Notes: generated by a model not told the origin, from the letters alone. DNA of 64,000 nt from Rhodobacteraceae bacterium EL129 (GCA_900313005.1 ONZJ01000002.1:169001-233000); one strand, 5' to 3'; shown: positions 9,209-18,725, counted from the stretch's first letter. Numbers and translations: made by a program.

Positions 9209-9621
9209 CAGCTGACCTGCTTGCCTGGCATCACCACGAAGGGTTCCAGTGTATCGCCGTTGATCCAGGCATAGCCATCATTGGACATGACCACCTTATA
9301 ACCAGACCAATTGCTCATCTGCCACCAGCTTTCATAGGTGTCGGCCTCGGCATTGGTGCGCCACCTGCCTTGATCAGGCGGGCCGCCGTCGGGGACGTAC
9401 ATGGTCATGCCACCTGCCGCGAAGAATTGCTTGTAGGACGACCCGGACCAAGTGCCTGCAATTGTATTGCCGCTGAGGATCTGGGTGATCTGTTCCGCCG
9501 TCAGCTGCACCACATCGGCGTGTTGCGTGTCGTCGCTGGCCCAACCAGGCAGGGCGATGGCCGCAATGGTGATTGCTAAAGCGAGGCGTCGGTTCATGGT
9601 TGGTGTCCGATCTTTTGGCAT
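9205..9621 (-). CDS. Exported protein of unknown function, partner of the next gene
   Basis: 138 residues. The signal peptide is MNRRLALAITIAAIALPGWA, preceded by eight residues if the first ATG (9621, AAGG seven bases upstream) is used; ATG 9597 is the alternative. The mature part contains LTAEQITQILSGNTIAGTW and a Trp/Tyr/Gly-rich region (YESWWQMSNWSGYKVVMSNDGYAWING). The ILSGNTIxGTW pattern resembles small periplasmic proteins of the roseobacters but I cannot name a function. It overlaps the following gene by 4 bp. Confidence 0.72.
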   Translation of the reverse strand: MPKDRTPTMNRRLALAITIAAIALPGWASDDTQHADVVQLTAEQITQILSGNTIAGTWSGSSYKQFFAAGGMTMYVPDGGPPDQGRWRTNAEADTYESWWQMSNWSGYKVVMSNDGYAWINGDTLEPFVVMPGKQVSW

Positions 9622-9656
9622 AGTGACACCTTAGCGTGGCTTGCACCTGCGTGAGG

Positions 9657-10916
9657 TCACGTTCGGGTGATCAGAATGGCCCGGAAATCGTTTACGTTTG
9701 TGAGTGTCGGCCCCGTCACCACCTGATCGCCCAATGTGTCAAAGAATCCATGGGCGTTGTTGTTGGTCAATGCCGCCTGAGGATCGGTGTCCAGAGCGCG
9801 GGCCTTGCTCAGGGTGTCCGGGCTGATGATTGCACCGGCCACCTCGGCAGCGCCGTCCACGCCGTCGGTGTCGCAAGCAATCGCGTAGATGCCCGGTGCG
9901 CCGTTCAGAGCGAGGGCCAGCGCGAGGGCGAATTCCGCATTTGGACCACCGATCCCATCGCCGGTGCGCGTCACCGTCAGCTCTCCGCCGGAAAGCAGCA
10001 CCAACGGGGCATCGCCCGGTGACATCTGGGCCTGACGTGCAAGAGCCTCTTCGGCCTGTTCTGCGGCAACGTCGCGCGCTTCGCCTTCCAGAGCATCGCC
10101 CAGCAGAATGGGTGTCACGCCAGCGTCTCGCGCCATCTCGGCCGCCGCGGACAGGGATTGGGACGGGGCGGCGTAGATCACATTCTCAACCTTGCTCAGC
10201 TGAGGATGATCCGGAGGCAACACCCGGCGCGGGGCTGTCAGGACAGCGCGGGCACTGTCAGGGATGTCGATCTTGTACTGTTCAAGGATCGCCACGGCGT
10301 CACCCGGCGTGCTGGGATCCCCGACCGTTGGGCCGGACCCGATCATAGCCGGATCATCGCCCGGCACATCCGAGATCAAAAGTGCCAGCATTTTGGCGGG
10401 ATGCGCCGCGGCAGCCAGTTGGCCACCCTTCACGGCGCTGAGGTGTTTGCGCACGGTATTCATTTGTCCGATTGGAGCACCAGAGGCCAAAAGGGCCGCA
10501 TTTATCGCCTGCTTCTCGGCCAAGGTGATATCGCCCGCCGGCTGGACCAGAATGGCCGAAGCGCCACCCGAAATCAGCGCCAGGACCATGTCTTCGGGGC
10601 CAAGCCCGTCCAGCAACGCCAGCATACGCGCGGTGGCGGCTTGTCCTGCGGCATCGGGCACGGGATGTGCAGCCTCGACAATCTCGATACCCTGACAGGG
10701 GCGCGCATATCCGTAGCGTGTGATCACCAGCCCGTCGCAAGGGCCATATTCCGCTTCAACAGCTTCGGCCATTCGGGCCGAGGCTTTGCCAGCGCCAACG
10801 ACCACCAACCGCCCCTTGGGCTTGGGCGGCAGGGCTGCTGCGAGGCTGCGCATTGGATCGGCCACTTCAACCGCGCGGTCAAAGAGGGAACGCAAAAAAG
10901 GCAGGGGATCATGCAT
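9657..10916 (-). CDS. Glycerate 2-kinase (MOFRL family)
   Basis: About 419 residues. Phosphorylates glycerate to 2-phosphoglycerate, linking glyoxylate, serine-cycle or tartronate routes to glycolysis. Seen are VVGAGKASARMAEAVE (~34), ALISGGASAIL (~125), MNTVRKHLSAVKGG (~160) and the C-terminal MOFRL-type GGELTVT...GPNAEFALALAL and CDTDGVDG. I chose ATG 10916 (GAGG upstream, start MHDPLPFLRSLF) over an in-frame ATG 54 bases upstream with no ribosome-binding site. It diverges from crcB. Confidence 0.9.
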   Translation of the reverse strand: MHDPLPFLRSLFDRAVEVADPMRSLAAALPPKPKGRLVVVGAGKASARMAEAVEAEYGPCDGLVITRYGYARPCQGIEIVEAAHPVPDAAGQAATARMLALLDGLGPEDMVLALISGGASAILVQPAGDITLAEKQAINAALLASGAPIGQMNTVRKHLSAVKGGQLAAAAHPAKMLALLISDVPGDDPAMIGSGPTVGDPSTPGDAVAILEQYKIDIPDSARAVLTAPRRVLPPDHPQLSKVENVIYAAPSQSLSAAAEMARDAGVTPILLGDALEGEARDVAAEQAEEALARQAQMSPGDAPLVLLSGGELTVTRTGDGIGGPNAEFALALALALNGAPGIYAIACDTDGVDGAAEVAGAIISPDTLSKARALDTDPQAALTNNNAHGFFDTLGDQVVTGPTLTNVNDFRAILITRT

Positions 10917-11063
10917 CGTAACGGCCTCGGGATCAATGTCGTCCGACTGAGTTACCTTTATCGCTAACATGAGGTCAATAGCGCTGTCCCTCGCGGGGTA
11001 CGCATGTCAGGTTGCGCCAATTGCTCAGCTTGACAATTCACTGGCCCCGCGCGACAGACCCCC

Positions 11064-11441
11064 ATGTTTATGACCTTCCTGCAAGTGGCCCTTGGTGGCG
11101 CAATCGGGGCCGTGCTGCGCTTTGGCACCGGCCTTGCCGTGTTGCGCGTGGCCGGGCAGGGGTTTCCGCTGGCGATCCTGACGGTAAACGTCATTGGGTC
11201 GTTTCTGATGGGCCTCTTTGCGGTCTATGCCTTTCACCGCGGGGTCGAGCACATGAATCCCTTCGTGATGACAGGCATATTTGGGGGCTTCACCACCTTT
11301 TCAGCCTTCTCTCTTGAAGCGTTTACGCTTTATGAGCGGGGCGATGTGGGCCACGCGGCTCTTTATGTGGCGTTGTCGGTGATATTATCGCTGGCGGCGC
11401 TGGGCGCTGGCATTTGGCTGGCAAGGAGTGTCTGGGCATGA
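11064..11441 (+). CDS. crcB: Fluoride exporter CrcB/Fluc
   Basis: 125 residues, four membrane segments. Motifs: GGAIGAVLRFGTG near the N-terminus, TVNVIGSFLMG (~45) and GGFTTFSAFSLEA (~77), which hold the conserved Asn and Phe-box residues of the dimeric fluoride channel. It is the first gene of a run with 4-bp overlaps (crcB-rluC-HAD-atp12). I looked for a fluoride riboswitch in the short leader and saw no convincing GGnGATGG core. Confidence 0.92.
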   Translation: MFMTFLQVALGGAIGAVLRFGTGLAVLRVAGQGFPLAILTVNVIGSFLMGLFAVYAFHRGVEHMNPFVMTGIFGGFTTFSAFSLEAFTLYERGDVGHAALYVALSVILSLAALGAGIWLARSVWA

Positions 11442-12481
11442 GCGGCGTGCAAACGCAAACGGTTTCCGAAGACGACGCAGGCCAGCGTATCGACCGCTGG
11501 CTGCGGCGCCTGTTCCCGCATGTGGGTCAGGGCCGGATCGAAAAGATGTGCCGCAAAGGCGAGCTGCGTGTGGACGGGGGCCGTGTGAAGGCCGCCACCC
11601 GGCTGGAGGCCGGACAATCCGTGCGTATCCCGCCCCTGCCCGATCCCGGCGAAGACCGCCCGCGCAGCGAAATGCGCATCAGCGATGCAGATGTGCGAAT
11701 GATGCGCGCGGCGGTGATCTACAAAGATGACCACATCATAGCGATCAACAAGCCGCCCGGTTTGCCCAGTCAGGGGGGATCAAAGCAGACCCGCCATGTG
11801 GATGGGCTGGCACAAGCATTGCAGTTCGATATGGAAGACAAGCCGCGCCTTGTGCATCGGCTGGACAAGGACACCTCGGGCGTTCTGCTTTTGGCGCGCA
11901 CGCGCAAGATGGCGTCCGAGCTGACAGCGGCCATGCGCCACCGCGAAACCCGCAAGATTTATTGGGCCGTGGTCGCAGGTGTGCCCACGCCCTATCTGGG
12001 CGAGATCAAATACGGTTTGGTCAAGGCCCCCGGTCGAGGGGCGAAGGGGGAGGGCGAAAAGATGATCTGCCTGCACCCGCGCGATGTCGAAGGTACGCCC
12101 GGTGCCAAACGGGCCATCACCCAATATGCCACGCTTTACCGTGTGGCCAGTCGTGCTGCCTGGGTTGCGATGGAGCCTATCACCGGCCGTACCCATCAGC
12201 TGCGCGCGCATATGGCCGAAATCGGACATCCTATCGTGGGTGACGGTAAATACGGCGGATCGGGTCAGGAAAATCAGGGCGACGGCTGGGGCTCGCAATT
12301 GGGCGGTGTGATCTCAAACAAACTGCATCTGCATGCGCGGACAATGGCATTTGAACACCCGGTCACACGCAAGCCTGTGATCATCCATGCGGAATTGCCC
12401 GATCATATCGCTCACACGTTTGACACCTTCGGCTGGACACCCGACCTGGCCTCCGAGGATCCCTTTGAGGCCATGCCATGA
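11438..12481 (+). CDS. RluA-family 23S rRNA pseudouridine synthase (RluC-like)
   Basis: 347 residues. An N-terminal S4 RNA-binding domain (QRIDRWLRRLFPHVGQGRIEKMC, ~14-60) is followed by the pseudouridine synthase domain with the catalytic aspartate in HRLDKDTSG (~139) and the C-terminal GRTHQLRAHM. The domain order fits RluC/RluD. ATG 11438 overlaps the crcB stop (ATGA) and is preferred to an in-frame start 24 bases upstream inside crcB. Which uridines are modified cannot be told from sequence. Confidence 0.92.
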   Translation: MSGVQTQTVSEDDAGQRIDRWLRRLFPHVGQGRIEKMCRKGELRVDGGRVKAATRLEAGQSVRIPPLPDPGEDRPRSEMRISDADVRMMRAAVIYKDDHIIAINKPPGLPSQGGSKQTRHVDGLAQALQFDMEDKPRLVHRLDKDTSGVLLLARTRKMASELTAAMRHRETRKIYWAVVAGVPTPYLGEIKYGLVKAPGRGAKGEGEKMICLHPRDVEGTPGAKRAITQYATLYRVASRAAWVAMEPITGRTHQLRAHMAEIGHPIVGDGKYGGSGQENQGDGWGSQLGGVISNKLHLHARTMAFEHPVTRKPVIIHAELPDHIAHTFDTFGWTPDLASEDPFEAMP

Positions 12482-13158
12482 GCCCGTTGCGGCTGGTTGT
12501 CTTTGATGTCGACGGTACCTTGGTGGACAGTCAGGGGGATATCCTGGCAGCCATGCGGATGGCATTTGACAAAGCTGCGCTGCCTGCACCTGACCGCAAA
12601 ACCATCCTGTCCATCGTCGGGTTATCGCTGAATGTCGCCCTGCCACGATTGGCGCCCGAGGCACCGCCCACACTGCATGACCAAATGGTTGAGTGGTACA
12701 AAGATGCCTACATGGAGCTGCGTGCAGCAGGCGGGGTTGAACAATCTTCGCCGCTTTACCCTCATGTGCGGGATGTGGTGCAAGCGCTGCATGATCAGCC
12801 AAAAACGTTGTTGGGTGTCGCGACCGGGAAGTCCCGCCGGGGTCTGGACAAACTGTTGGATGGGCACGGGCTTCGATCCTTGTTCGTGACACAGCAGGTC
12901 GCAGATCATCACCCCTCAAAACCGCATCCGGCGATGCTGCACGCTGCCTTGTCCGAGACAGGCGTTGACGCCAAGGACGCTGTGATGGTCGGAGACACCA
13001 GCTTTGATATGGAGATGGCCAAAGCCGCCGGTATGCGCGCAGTTGGGGTCAGCTGGGGCTATCACGATCGGTCCAGCCTCACAGCTGCAGATACTGTGAT
13101 AGACGACGTGCGCGATCTGCCTTGCGCACTTGATACACTATGGGAGCGCGCATCATGA
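12478..13158 (+). CDS. HAD-family hydrolase (phosphoglycolate phosphatase-like)
   Basis: 226 residues, HAD subfamily IA. Motif I is FDVDGTLVDSQ (~9-19), motif II ATGKSRRGLDKLL (~113), and motif III/IV MVGDTSFDMEMAKAAGM (~166). It sits between an rRNA-modifying enzyme and the ATP12 chaperone, with 4-bp overlaps on both sides, an order commonly kept in Rhodobacterales. The substrate may be phosphoglycolate or another small phosphate ester. Confidence 0.9.
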   Translation: MSPLRLVVFDVDGTLVDSQGDILAAMRMAFDKAALPAPDRKTILSIVGLSLNVALPRLAPEAPPTLHDQMVEWYKDAYMELRAAGGVEQSSPLYPHVRDVVQALHDQPKTLLGVATGKSRRGLDKLLDGHGLRSLFVTQQVADHHPSKPHPAMLHAALSETGVDAKDAVMVGDTSFDMEMAKAAGMRAVGVSWGYHDRSSLTAADTVIDDVRDLPCALDTLWERAS

Positions 13159-13868
13159 GCGAATGGAAAGCCAAACGTTTTTGGACAGAGGCAAAAACAG
13201 AGGCAACAGAGGGGGGCTACACCGTCCGCTTGGATGGCCGCCCGGTGAAAACTCCGGCGAAGGCAGCATTGGTTGTTCCGACACTGGCCCTGGCGGAAGA
13301 AATCGCCCGCGAATGGGAGGCTCAGGACGCCGAGATCGACCCGCTGACCATGCCCTTTACACGGTCGTCCAACGCGGCAATCGACAAGGTGCAACATCAG
13401 CATGCCGAGGTGGCAGACCTGATAGCGGCCTATGGGGATGCTGATCTGACTTGCTACCGTGCTGATTCGCCCGAAACTTTGGTCGAATGTCAGAACGAGG
13501 CCTGGAATCCCTTGTTGGAGTGGATGGAAAATCACTTTGACGTTCGATTGACGCCCGTTGCAGGCGTGATGCACCAACCGCAGCATGCAGATGCGCTCGC
13601 AAAAATGTCAAAAGAGGTGCATGCGCTGGACGCCTTTGCCCTGACAGCGTTTCACGACCTGGTGGGTATGTCTGGATCCCTTGTGATTGGGTTTGCAGCG
13701 GTCCACGATCTTCATTCCGCCCCTAAATTATGGGGCCTCAGCCGGGTTGACGAGCTTTGGCAGGAAGAGCAGTGGGGCAAGGACGAAGAAGCGCAAGAAT
13801 TGATCGCAAAGAAAGAATCGGACTTCCTTCATGCCAAAATCTTTTACGATCTGTCGCGGCAAATTTAA
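13155..13868 (+). CDS. ATP12-family F1-ATPase assembly chaperone
   Basis: 237 residues starting MSEWKAKRFW, whose ATG overlaps the previous stop by four bases. ATP12 binds the F1 alpha subunit during assembly of ATP synthase. Recognisable features are YTVRLDGRPVKTPAK (~19), the conserved PFTRSSNAAID, CYRADSPETLVE and WNPLLEWMEN. Alphaproteobacteria and mitochondria share this chaperone, so it supports the taxonomic placing. Last gene of the crcB operon. Confidence 0.92.
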   Translation: MSEWKAKRFWTEAKTEATEGGYTVRLDGRPVKTPAKAALVVPTLALAEEIAREWEAQDAEIDPLTMPFTRSSNAAIDKVQHQHAEVADLIAAYGDADLTCYRADSPETLVECQNEAWNPLLEWMENHFDVRLTPVAGVMHQPQHADALAKMSKEVHALDAFALTAFHDLVGMSGSLVIGFAAVHDLHSAPKLWGLSRVDELWQEEQWGKDEEAQELIAKKESDFLHAKIFYDLSRQI

Positions 13869-13936
13869 CCATCAGTAAAACTATATTACCCTACGTTAAC
13901 ATCAGGTCTTATGGATCAATTTTCGTGGCCTTGGGG

Positions 13937-13965
13937 TTGACCTTTATTGATGAATCTTCACAATC
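13937..13965 (+). promoter_or_regulatory. Candidate sigma-70 promoter for aapJ
   Basis: TTGACC at 13937-13942 and a weak ACAATC at 13960-13965 are separated by 17 bases, giving a ~115-base leader to aapJ. The -10 box is poor. The whole 212-base gap 13869-14080 holds no gene. Confidence 0.25.
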
Positions 13966-14080
13966 TGGCGCGCACTGGCGGGGAATTCCACTTACATTGC
14001 CCGCTCAGAGTATCGACCCGGCCCGCAAAAGGGCCGAATGAACCGCTCGAAAATGAGTGGACAATCAGGAAGAGGTAAAA

Positions 14081-15100
14081 ATGAAAAAAACCGTATTTTT
14101 TGGCGCGCTTACTGTTGCCGGTCTGGCAGCTGGTGTTGCAGCGGCTGGTACGTTGGATGACGTAAAAGCACGCGGCAAACTGAACTGTGGCGTGACCACT
14201 GGCCTGGTCGGCTTTGCCGCCCCGGACGCAAACGGTGAATGGGATGGGTTTGACGCCAGCGTTTGTCGCGCTGTTGCGGCAGCCGTGCTGGGTGACCCCC
14301 AAGCTGTAGAATTTGTTCCCACCACTGGTAAAACACGCTTCACCGCTTTGGCGTCAGGCGAAATCGACATGCTGGCCCGGAACACAACCTGGACATTCAG
14401 CCGCGACGTTGACCTGAAGTTCGAATTCGTTGGCGTTAACTACTACGACGGCCAAGGCTTCATGGTTCCCAAGGATCTGGGCGTCAGCTCGGCCAAGGAA
14501 CTGGACGGCGCGACTGTCTGCATTCAGACCGGTACAACAACCGAGCTGAACTTGGCGGATTTCTTCCGTGCCAACAACATCAGCTACGAGCCGGTTCCAA
14601 TCGAAACCAACGCCGAAGCTCAGCAGCAATACCTGGCAGGTGCGTGTGACGTTTACACCACTGACGCGTCGGGCCTTGCCGCGACACGTGCGTCGTTTGA
14701 AGATCCTGCTGGCCACGTTCTGCTGCCAGAAATCATCTCGAAAGAGCCTCTGGGCCCGCTGGTCCGTCATGGTGACAACGAGTGGGGCGACGTCGTTCGC
14801 TGGACTCTGAACGCTCTGATCTCAGCTGAAGAGCTGGGTGTCACAAGCGCAAACATCGCTGACATGGCAGCTGCTGCCGGTAACAACCCTGAAATCAACC
14901 GAATGATGGGTACCGAAGGCAACCTGGGCGAAATGCTTGGCCTCGACGCTGACTGGGCTGTCAAAGCTGTTTCAGCTGGCGGCAACTACGGTGAGCTGTT
15001 CGAGAAGAACATTGGTGAAAACACACCGGTTGGTCTGGCCCGTGGCCTGAACGGCCAGTGGACAGATGGCGGTCTGCTGTACTCGCCTCCCTTCCGCTAA
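14081..15100 (+). CDS. aapJ: General L-amino acid ABC transporter, binding protein
   Basis: Periplasmic solute-binding protein of the Aap system. A signal peptide (MKKTVFFGALTVAGLAAGVAAAG) precedes a family-3 binding fold: LDDVKARGKLNCGVTTGLVGFAAPD, WDGFDASVCRAVAAAV, IDMLARNTTWTFSRD and CIQTGTTTELNLADFF. ATG 14081 follows an AGGAAGAGG site; 339 residues. Codon choice is strongly biased, as for an abundant protein. It is separated from aapQ by a strong hairpin, which would give excess binding protein over permease. Confidence 0.94.
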   Translation: MKKTVFFGALTVAGLAAGVAAAGTLDDVKARGKLNCGVTTGLVGFAAPDANGEWDGFDASVCRAVAAAVLGDPQAVEFVPTTGKTRFTALASGEIDMLARNTTWTFSRDVDLKFEFVGVNYYDGQGFMVPKDLGVSSAKELDGATVCIQTGTTTELNLADFFRANNISYEPVPIETNAEAQQQYLAGACDVYTTDASGLAATRASFEDPAGHVLLPEIISKEPLGPLVRHGDNEWGDVVRWTLNALISAEELGVTSANIADMAAAAGNNPEINRMMGTEGNLGEMLGLDADWAVKAVSAGGNYGELFEKNIGENTPVGLARGLNGQWTDGGLLYSPPFR

Positions 15101-15109
15101 ACACATTGC

Positions 15110-15139
15110 AAAAGGGCGCGGTTCATCCCGCGCCCTTTT
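15110..15139 (+). terminator. aapJ-aapQ intercistronic hairpin
   Basis: AAAAGGGCGCGG pairs perfectly with CCGCGCCCTTTT across a 6-base loop. The T-run is four bases inside the stem, so it can act as a partial terminator and stabilise the aapJ 3' end. It lies ten bases after the aapJ stop. Confidence 0.75.
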
Positions 15140-15236
15140 CGTATCTACACCACGAACAATAAAAAAAATCGGCCCAGAGGCGTGAACACACGCTGTTATA
15201 AAAACCAACCGGGCTGAACAACGGGGAACATCCCAG

Positions 15237-16505
15237 ATGACAACACTGACCGACCCTCCGAGGGAGTCGTTTCGGCTATCCATGCTGATTTACGATACAC
15301 GGTATCGTTCGATCACCTTTCAGATCATCGCCCTAATCGCGTTCTTGACGCTGATCGGCTGGATCATCAACAACACCGCACAGAACCTGGCCGACCTTGG
15401 CAAAGAGCCATCGTTCCGGTTCCTGTCCGAGCCTGCGGGCTATGACATCAACCAACGTCTGATCGACTACACATCGCAGAGCACGCACTTGCGCGCCGCG
15501 TTTGTCGGTCTTTTGAATACGCTGCTTGTGGCTGTGATGGGCTGCGCCCTCGCGACTGTTCTGGGTGTTTTCATTGGCGTTTTGCGCCTCAGTAAAAACT
15601 GGGTCGTTAGCCGGATCATGACCGTTTACGTGGAAATGTTCCGTAACGTGCCGGTTCTGCTATGGATCGTGTTGATCATGGCGATCATGATCGAAACGCT
15701 ACCAGCGCCAAGGGCGTTCAAAGGCGACAGCCCCGATGCGACGATGAAGCTGTTTGATACGATTGCTCTTACAAATCGCGGGGCTTACGCGCCAGAGCCG
15801 TTGTTTACGCGTAGTCTCGGTGATTTACATCTGTTCGGGCAATCTTCGCTCAACTTCAATATCAGTCTTGATCTGTTGGTTTTGCTGGTTGTCTTTTTCG
15901 GTGGGCTGTTCGTGTCGCGCAAAATAAAAACGCGCGCCGATAAGATCCAGGAATCAACGGGTGAACGACCAACCACATGGTACCTGCGTCTGGGTGTTGT
16001 GGTTGTGCCGATCATCATCGTTCTGATCGCGCTTGGCTTTCACCTTGGGTATCCCGAACTGAAGGGGTTCAACTTCAAGGGCGGCACCTACATGCGTAAC
16101 TCACTGATCGCGTTGTGGCTGGCCTTGTCGCTGTATACGGCGGCCTTTATCGCCGAGATCGTGCGGGCGGGTATCCTTGCCATCAGCCACGGACAAACCG
16201 AAGCAGCGGGGGCCCTTGGCCTGCGTCCGGGTCGGATCATGAATCTTGTGGTTCTGCCCCAGGCGCTTCGGATTATCATTCCGCCGCTGATCTCTCAGTA
16301 TCTGAACCTGACCAAGAACTCGTCACTGGCCATTGCCGTTGGGTATATGGACATCACGGGTACCCTTGGCGGCATCACTCTGAACCAAACAGGCCGCGAG
16401 CTGGAAACGCTGCTGCTGTTGATGCTGATCTATCTGTGTATCTCGCTTTCGATTTCGATGGTGATGAACTGGTACAACAAACGCGTCGCATTGGTGGAGA
16501 GATAA
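15237..16505 (+). CDS. aapQ: Amino acid ABC transporter permease AapQ
   Basis: 422 residues, inner-membrane permease of the HisMQ type with about eight membrane segments and a long loop in the middle. The first permease motif is near 90-140 (FVGLLNTLLVAVMGCALATVLGV) and the EAA loop EAAGALGLRPGRIMNLVVLPQALRIIIPP (~320) contacts the ATPase. Length and split domain match AapQ of Rhizobium. It is followed one base later by aapM. Confidence 0.93.
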   Translation: MTTLTDPPRESFRLSMLIYDTRYRSITFQIIALIAFLTLIGWIINNTAQNLADLGKEPSFRFLSEPAGYDINQRLIDYTSQSTHLRAAFVGLLNTLLVAVMGCALATVLGVFIGVLRLSKNWVVSRIMTVYVEMFRNVPVLLWIVLIMAIMIETLPAPRAFKGDSPDATMKLFDTIALTNRGAYAPEPLFTRSLGDLHLFGQSSLNFNISLDLLVLLVVFFGGLFVSRKIKTRADKIQESTGERPTTWYLRLGVVVVPIIIVLIALGFHLGYPELKGFNFKGGTYMRNSLIALWLALSLYTAAFIAEIVRAGILAISHGQTEAAGALGLRPGRIMNLVVLPQALRIIIPPLISQYLNLTKNSSLAIAVGYMDITGTLGGITLNQTGRELETLLLLMLIYLCISLSISMVMNWYNKRVALVER

Positions 16506-16506
16506 C

Positions 16507-17811
16507 ATGGCAGATCTTTCATATGTACGAACGGAAATGCTGGCCGAACGGGCACCCCCTGCAACATCGGTGGGTTTTGTCGGCTGGGCACGGGCCAATC
16601 TGTTTTCGGGACCATTCAATTCGATCCTGACGATTATCTCACTGCTGTTCATCTTCATGGTGCTCAAGGGGCTTTTGCCTTGGGTGTTTTCTCCAACGTG
16701 GAGCGCTACGTCCCTGGCTGAATGCCGCGAGATCCTGCATGAGATGGGCCGCGAGGGCCATTTCAGCGGGGCATGTTGGGGTGTGATCCGGGAACGCTGG
16801 GTGCAGTTGTTTTTCGGGTTCTACCCGACCGAGCATTACTGGCGGCCAATCGTGGTCTTTATCCTGCTCTTCGTCGCGCTGGCACCGGTTCTGTTTGCGG
16901 AACGTGTTCCGAAGAAACTGATCTGGTTTTCCGCGGTGTATCCGTTCTTGATGATCTGGATGCTGTGGGGCGGGGCCATATGGTCACCTTTGGCAGCAAT
17001 GGCCGGTTTTGTGATCGCTTACTACGTCTACAAAGCCGTGTCTGTTGCCGCGAGCGAAGTTCTGGGTCTGATTGCATCGGTGGCGGCAGCCATCATCTGG
17101 TGGCTGTTCCTTATGGGGCCAGTTGTCAGCGGGCTGTCATCGATCCTTCCCATCGGGCTTGAGGCGGTGAACAGCCGAAACTTTGGCGGTTTCCTGTTGT
17201 CGATCACCATCGGCGTGATTGCCATTGGCTTCAGCTTGCCCATCGGGATTGTTCTGGCGCTTGGGCGTCAGTCGGACCTGCCGTTGGTCAAATACATCTG
17301 CGTGGGCTTTATCGAGTTCATCCGGGGTGTGCCTTTGATCACGCTGCTGTTTGTGGCCTCGACGTTGTTGAACATCTTCCTGCCACCTGGCACGAATTTT
17401 GACATCATCCTGCGGGTCATCATCATGGCGACGTTGTTCTCAGCCGCCTATATGGCCGAGACGATCCGGGGTGGCCTCGCCGCTCTGCCAAAGGGTCAGT
17501 ACGAAGGCGCAGACAGCCTTGGTCTGAACTACTGGCAGTCGCAGCGACTGATCATCATGCCTCAGGCTCTGAAAATCTCGATCCCCGGCATCGTCGGGAA
17601 CTTCATCGGGCTGTTCAAGGATACGGTTCTTGTGTCGATCATCGGCCTGCTGGATCCGCTGGGTCTGTCGACTGCGATCCGGGCGGATGCCGCCTGGAAC
17701 GGGATTGTCTGGGAGCTTTACGGCTTTATCGCCCTGATCTTCTTCATCTTCTGCTTCGGCATGTCGCGGTACTCCATGTATCTCGAACGCAAGTTGAAGA
17801 CGAGCCACTGA
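16507..17811 (+). CDS. aapM: Amino acid ABC transporter permease AapM
   Basis: 434 residues, second HisMQ-type permease, partner of AapQ. Many membrane segments; the conserved permease block begins at GGFLLSITIGVIAIGFSLPIG (~225), and the EAA loop is YEGADSLGLNYWQSQRLIIMPQALKISIPG (~335). N-terminal ~200 residues are an extension typical of AapM. Translationally adjacent to aapQ (one-base gap). Confidence 0.93.
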   Translation: MADLSYVRTEMLAERAPPATSVGFVGWARANLFSGPFNSILTIISLLFIFMVLKGLLPWVFSPTWSATSLAECREILHEMGREGHFSGACWGVIRERWVQLFFGFYPTEHYWRPIVVFILLFVALAPVLFAERVPKKLIWFSAVYPFLMIWMLWGGAIWSPLAAMAGFVIAYYVYKAVSVAASEVLGLIASVAAAIIWWLFLMGPVVSGLSSILPIGLEAVNSRNFGGFLLSITIGVIAIGFSLPIGIVLALGRQSDLPLVKYICVGFIEFIRGVPLITLLFVASTLLNIFLPPGTNFDIILRVIIMATLFSAAYMAETIRGGLAALPKGQYEGADSLGLNYWQSQRLIIMPQALKISIPGIVGNFIGLFKDTVLVSIIGLLDPLGLSTAIRADAAWNGIVWELYGFIALIFFIFCFGMSRYSMYLERKLKTSH

Positions 17812-17819
17812 TGTTTTGC

Positions 17820-17857
17820 GGTGCGCGCCATGGGTCCCTGACGGGGCGGCGCGCACC
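17820..17857 (+). terminator. aapM-aapP intercistronic hairpin
   Basis: GGTGCGCGCC (17820-17829) pairs perfectly with GGCGCGCACC (17848-17857); the loop is 18 bases and there is no U-run. More likely an mRNA-stabilising or processing element than a full terminator. Confidence 0.5.
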
Positions 17858-17888
17858 CTCCGCAACTTATTAAGAAAGGATCACACAG

Positions 17889-18680
17889 ATGTCTGATCTT
17901 GCTACAGACCGCGAAATCGACCGCTCGAAAATGGCGGTAAGCGATGAAGTCGCTATCGAAATCAAAAACATGAATAAATGGTACGGGGCCTTCCACGTGC
18001 TCAAGGATATCGACCTGACCGTGTATCAGGGCGAGCGGATTGTTATTGCCGGGCCATCCGGCTCGGGTAAATCCACGCTGATCCGCTGTATCAACGCGCT
18101 GGAAGAACACCAGCAAGGCCAGATCACGGTGGATGGCACGATTCTGTCGAATGACCTCAAAAACATCGACAAGATCCGCTCCGAGGTTGGCATGTGCTTC
18201 CAGCACTTCAACCTGTTCCCGCATTTGACCATTCTGGAAAACTGCACGCTGGCACCCATCTGGGTGCGCAAGACGCCTCGTAAAGAAGCCGAAGAAACGG
18301 CGATGCACTTCCTTGAAAAGGTGAAAATCCCCGAGCAGGCCGACAAGTTTCCCGGTCAACTCTCGGGCGGTCAACAGCAACGTGTGGCGATTGCCCGCAG
18401 CTTGTGCATGCGCCCGCGCATCATGTTGTTTGATGAACCGACGTCAGCCCTCGACCCAGAGATGATCAAAGAGGTTCTGGATACTATGATCGAGCTGGCC
18501 GAAGAAGGCATGACCATGCTGTGCGTGACCCACGAAATGGGCTTTGCCCGTCAGGTGGCGAACCGCGTGATCTTTATGGACCAAGGCCAGATCGTGGAGC
18601 AGAACGAACCCGAAGAGTTCTTCAACAACCCGCAATCGGACCGTACCAAGCTGTTCCTCAGCCAGATCCTGGGTCATTAA
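17889..18680 (+). CDS. aapP: Amino acid ABC transporter ATP-binding protein AapP
   Basis: 263 residues. Walker [10 protein letters not shown] at 55-63, Q-loop FQHFNLF, signature [15 protein letters not shown], Walker [15 protein letters not shown] and switch histidine VTHEMGF. Closely resembles GlnQ/AapP ATPases. AAGAAAGGA lies about ten bases upstream of the ATG. The last gene of aapJQMP, closed by a strong terminator. Confidence 0.95.
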   Translation: MSDLATDREIDRSKMAVSDEVAIEIKNMNKWYGAFHVLKDIDLTVYQGERIVIAGPSGSGKSTLIRCINALEEHQQGQITVDGTILSNDLKNIDKIRSEVGMCFQHFNLFPHLTILENCTLAPIWVRKTPRKEAEETAMHFLEKVKIPEQADKFPGQLSGGQQQRVAIARSLCMRPRIMLFDEPTSALDPEMIKEVLDTMIELAEEGMTMLCVTHEMGFARQVANRVIFMDQGQIVEQNEPEEFFNNPQSDRTKLFLSQILGH

Positions 18681-18725
18681 CCCTAAAATTGGACAGGCCT
18701 CGCGCTTGTACAATTCAAGCTTTTG

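Noticed and set aside
10971..11063. Fluoride riboswitch before crcB
   Set aside because: The leader is only 90 bases and I saw no GGnGATGG core or matching pseudoknot.
13869..13900. CtrA site near TTAACCAT at the atp12 stop
   Set aside because: Only a half-site, overlapping a stop codon, no TTAA-N7-TTAA partner.
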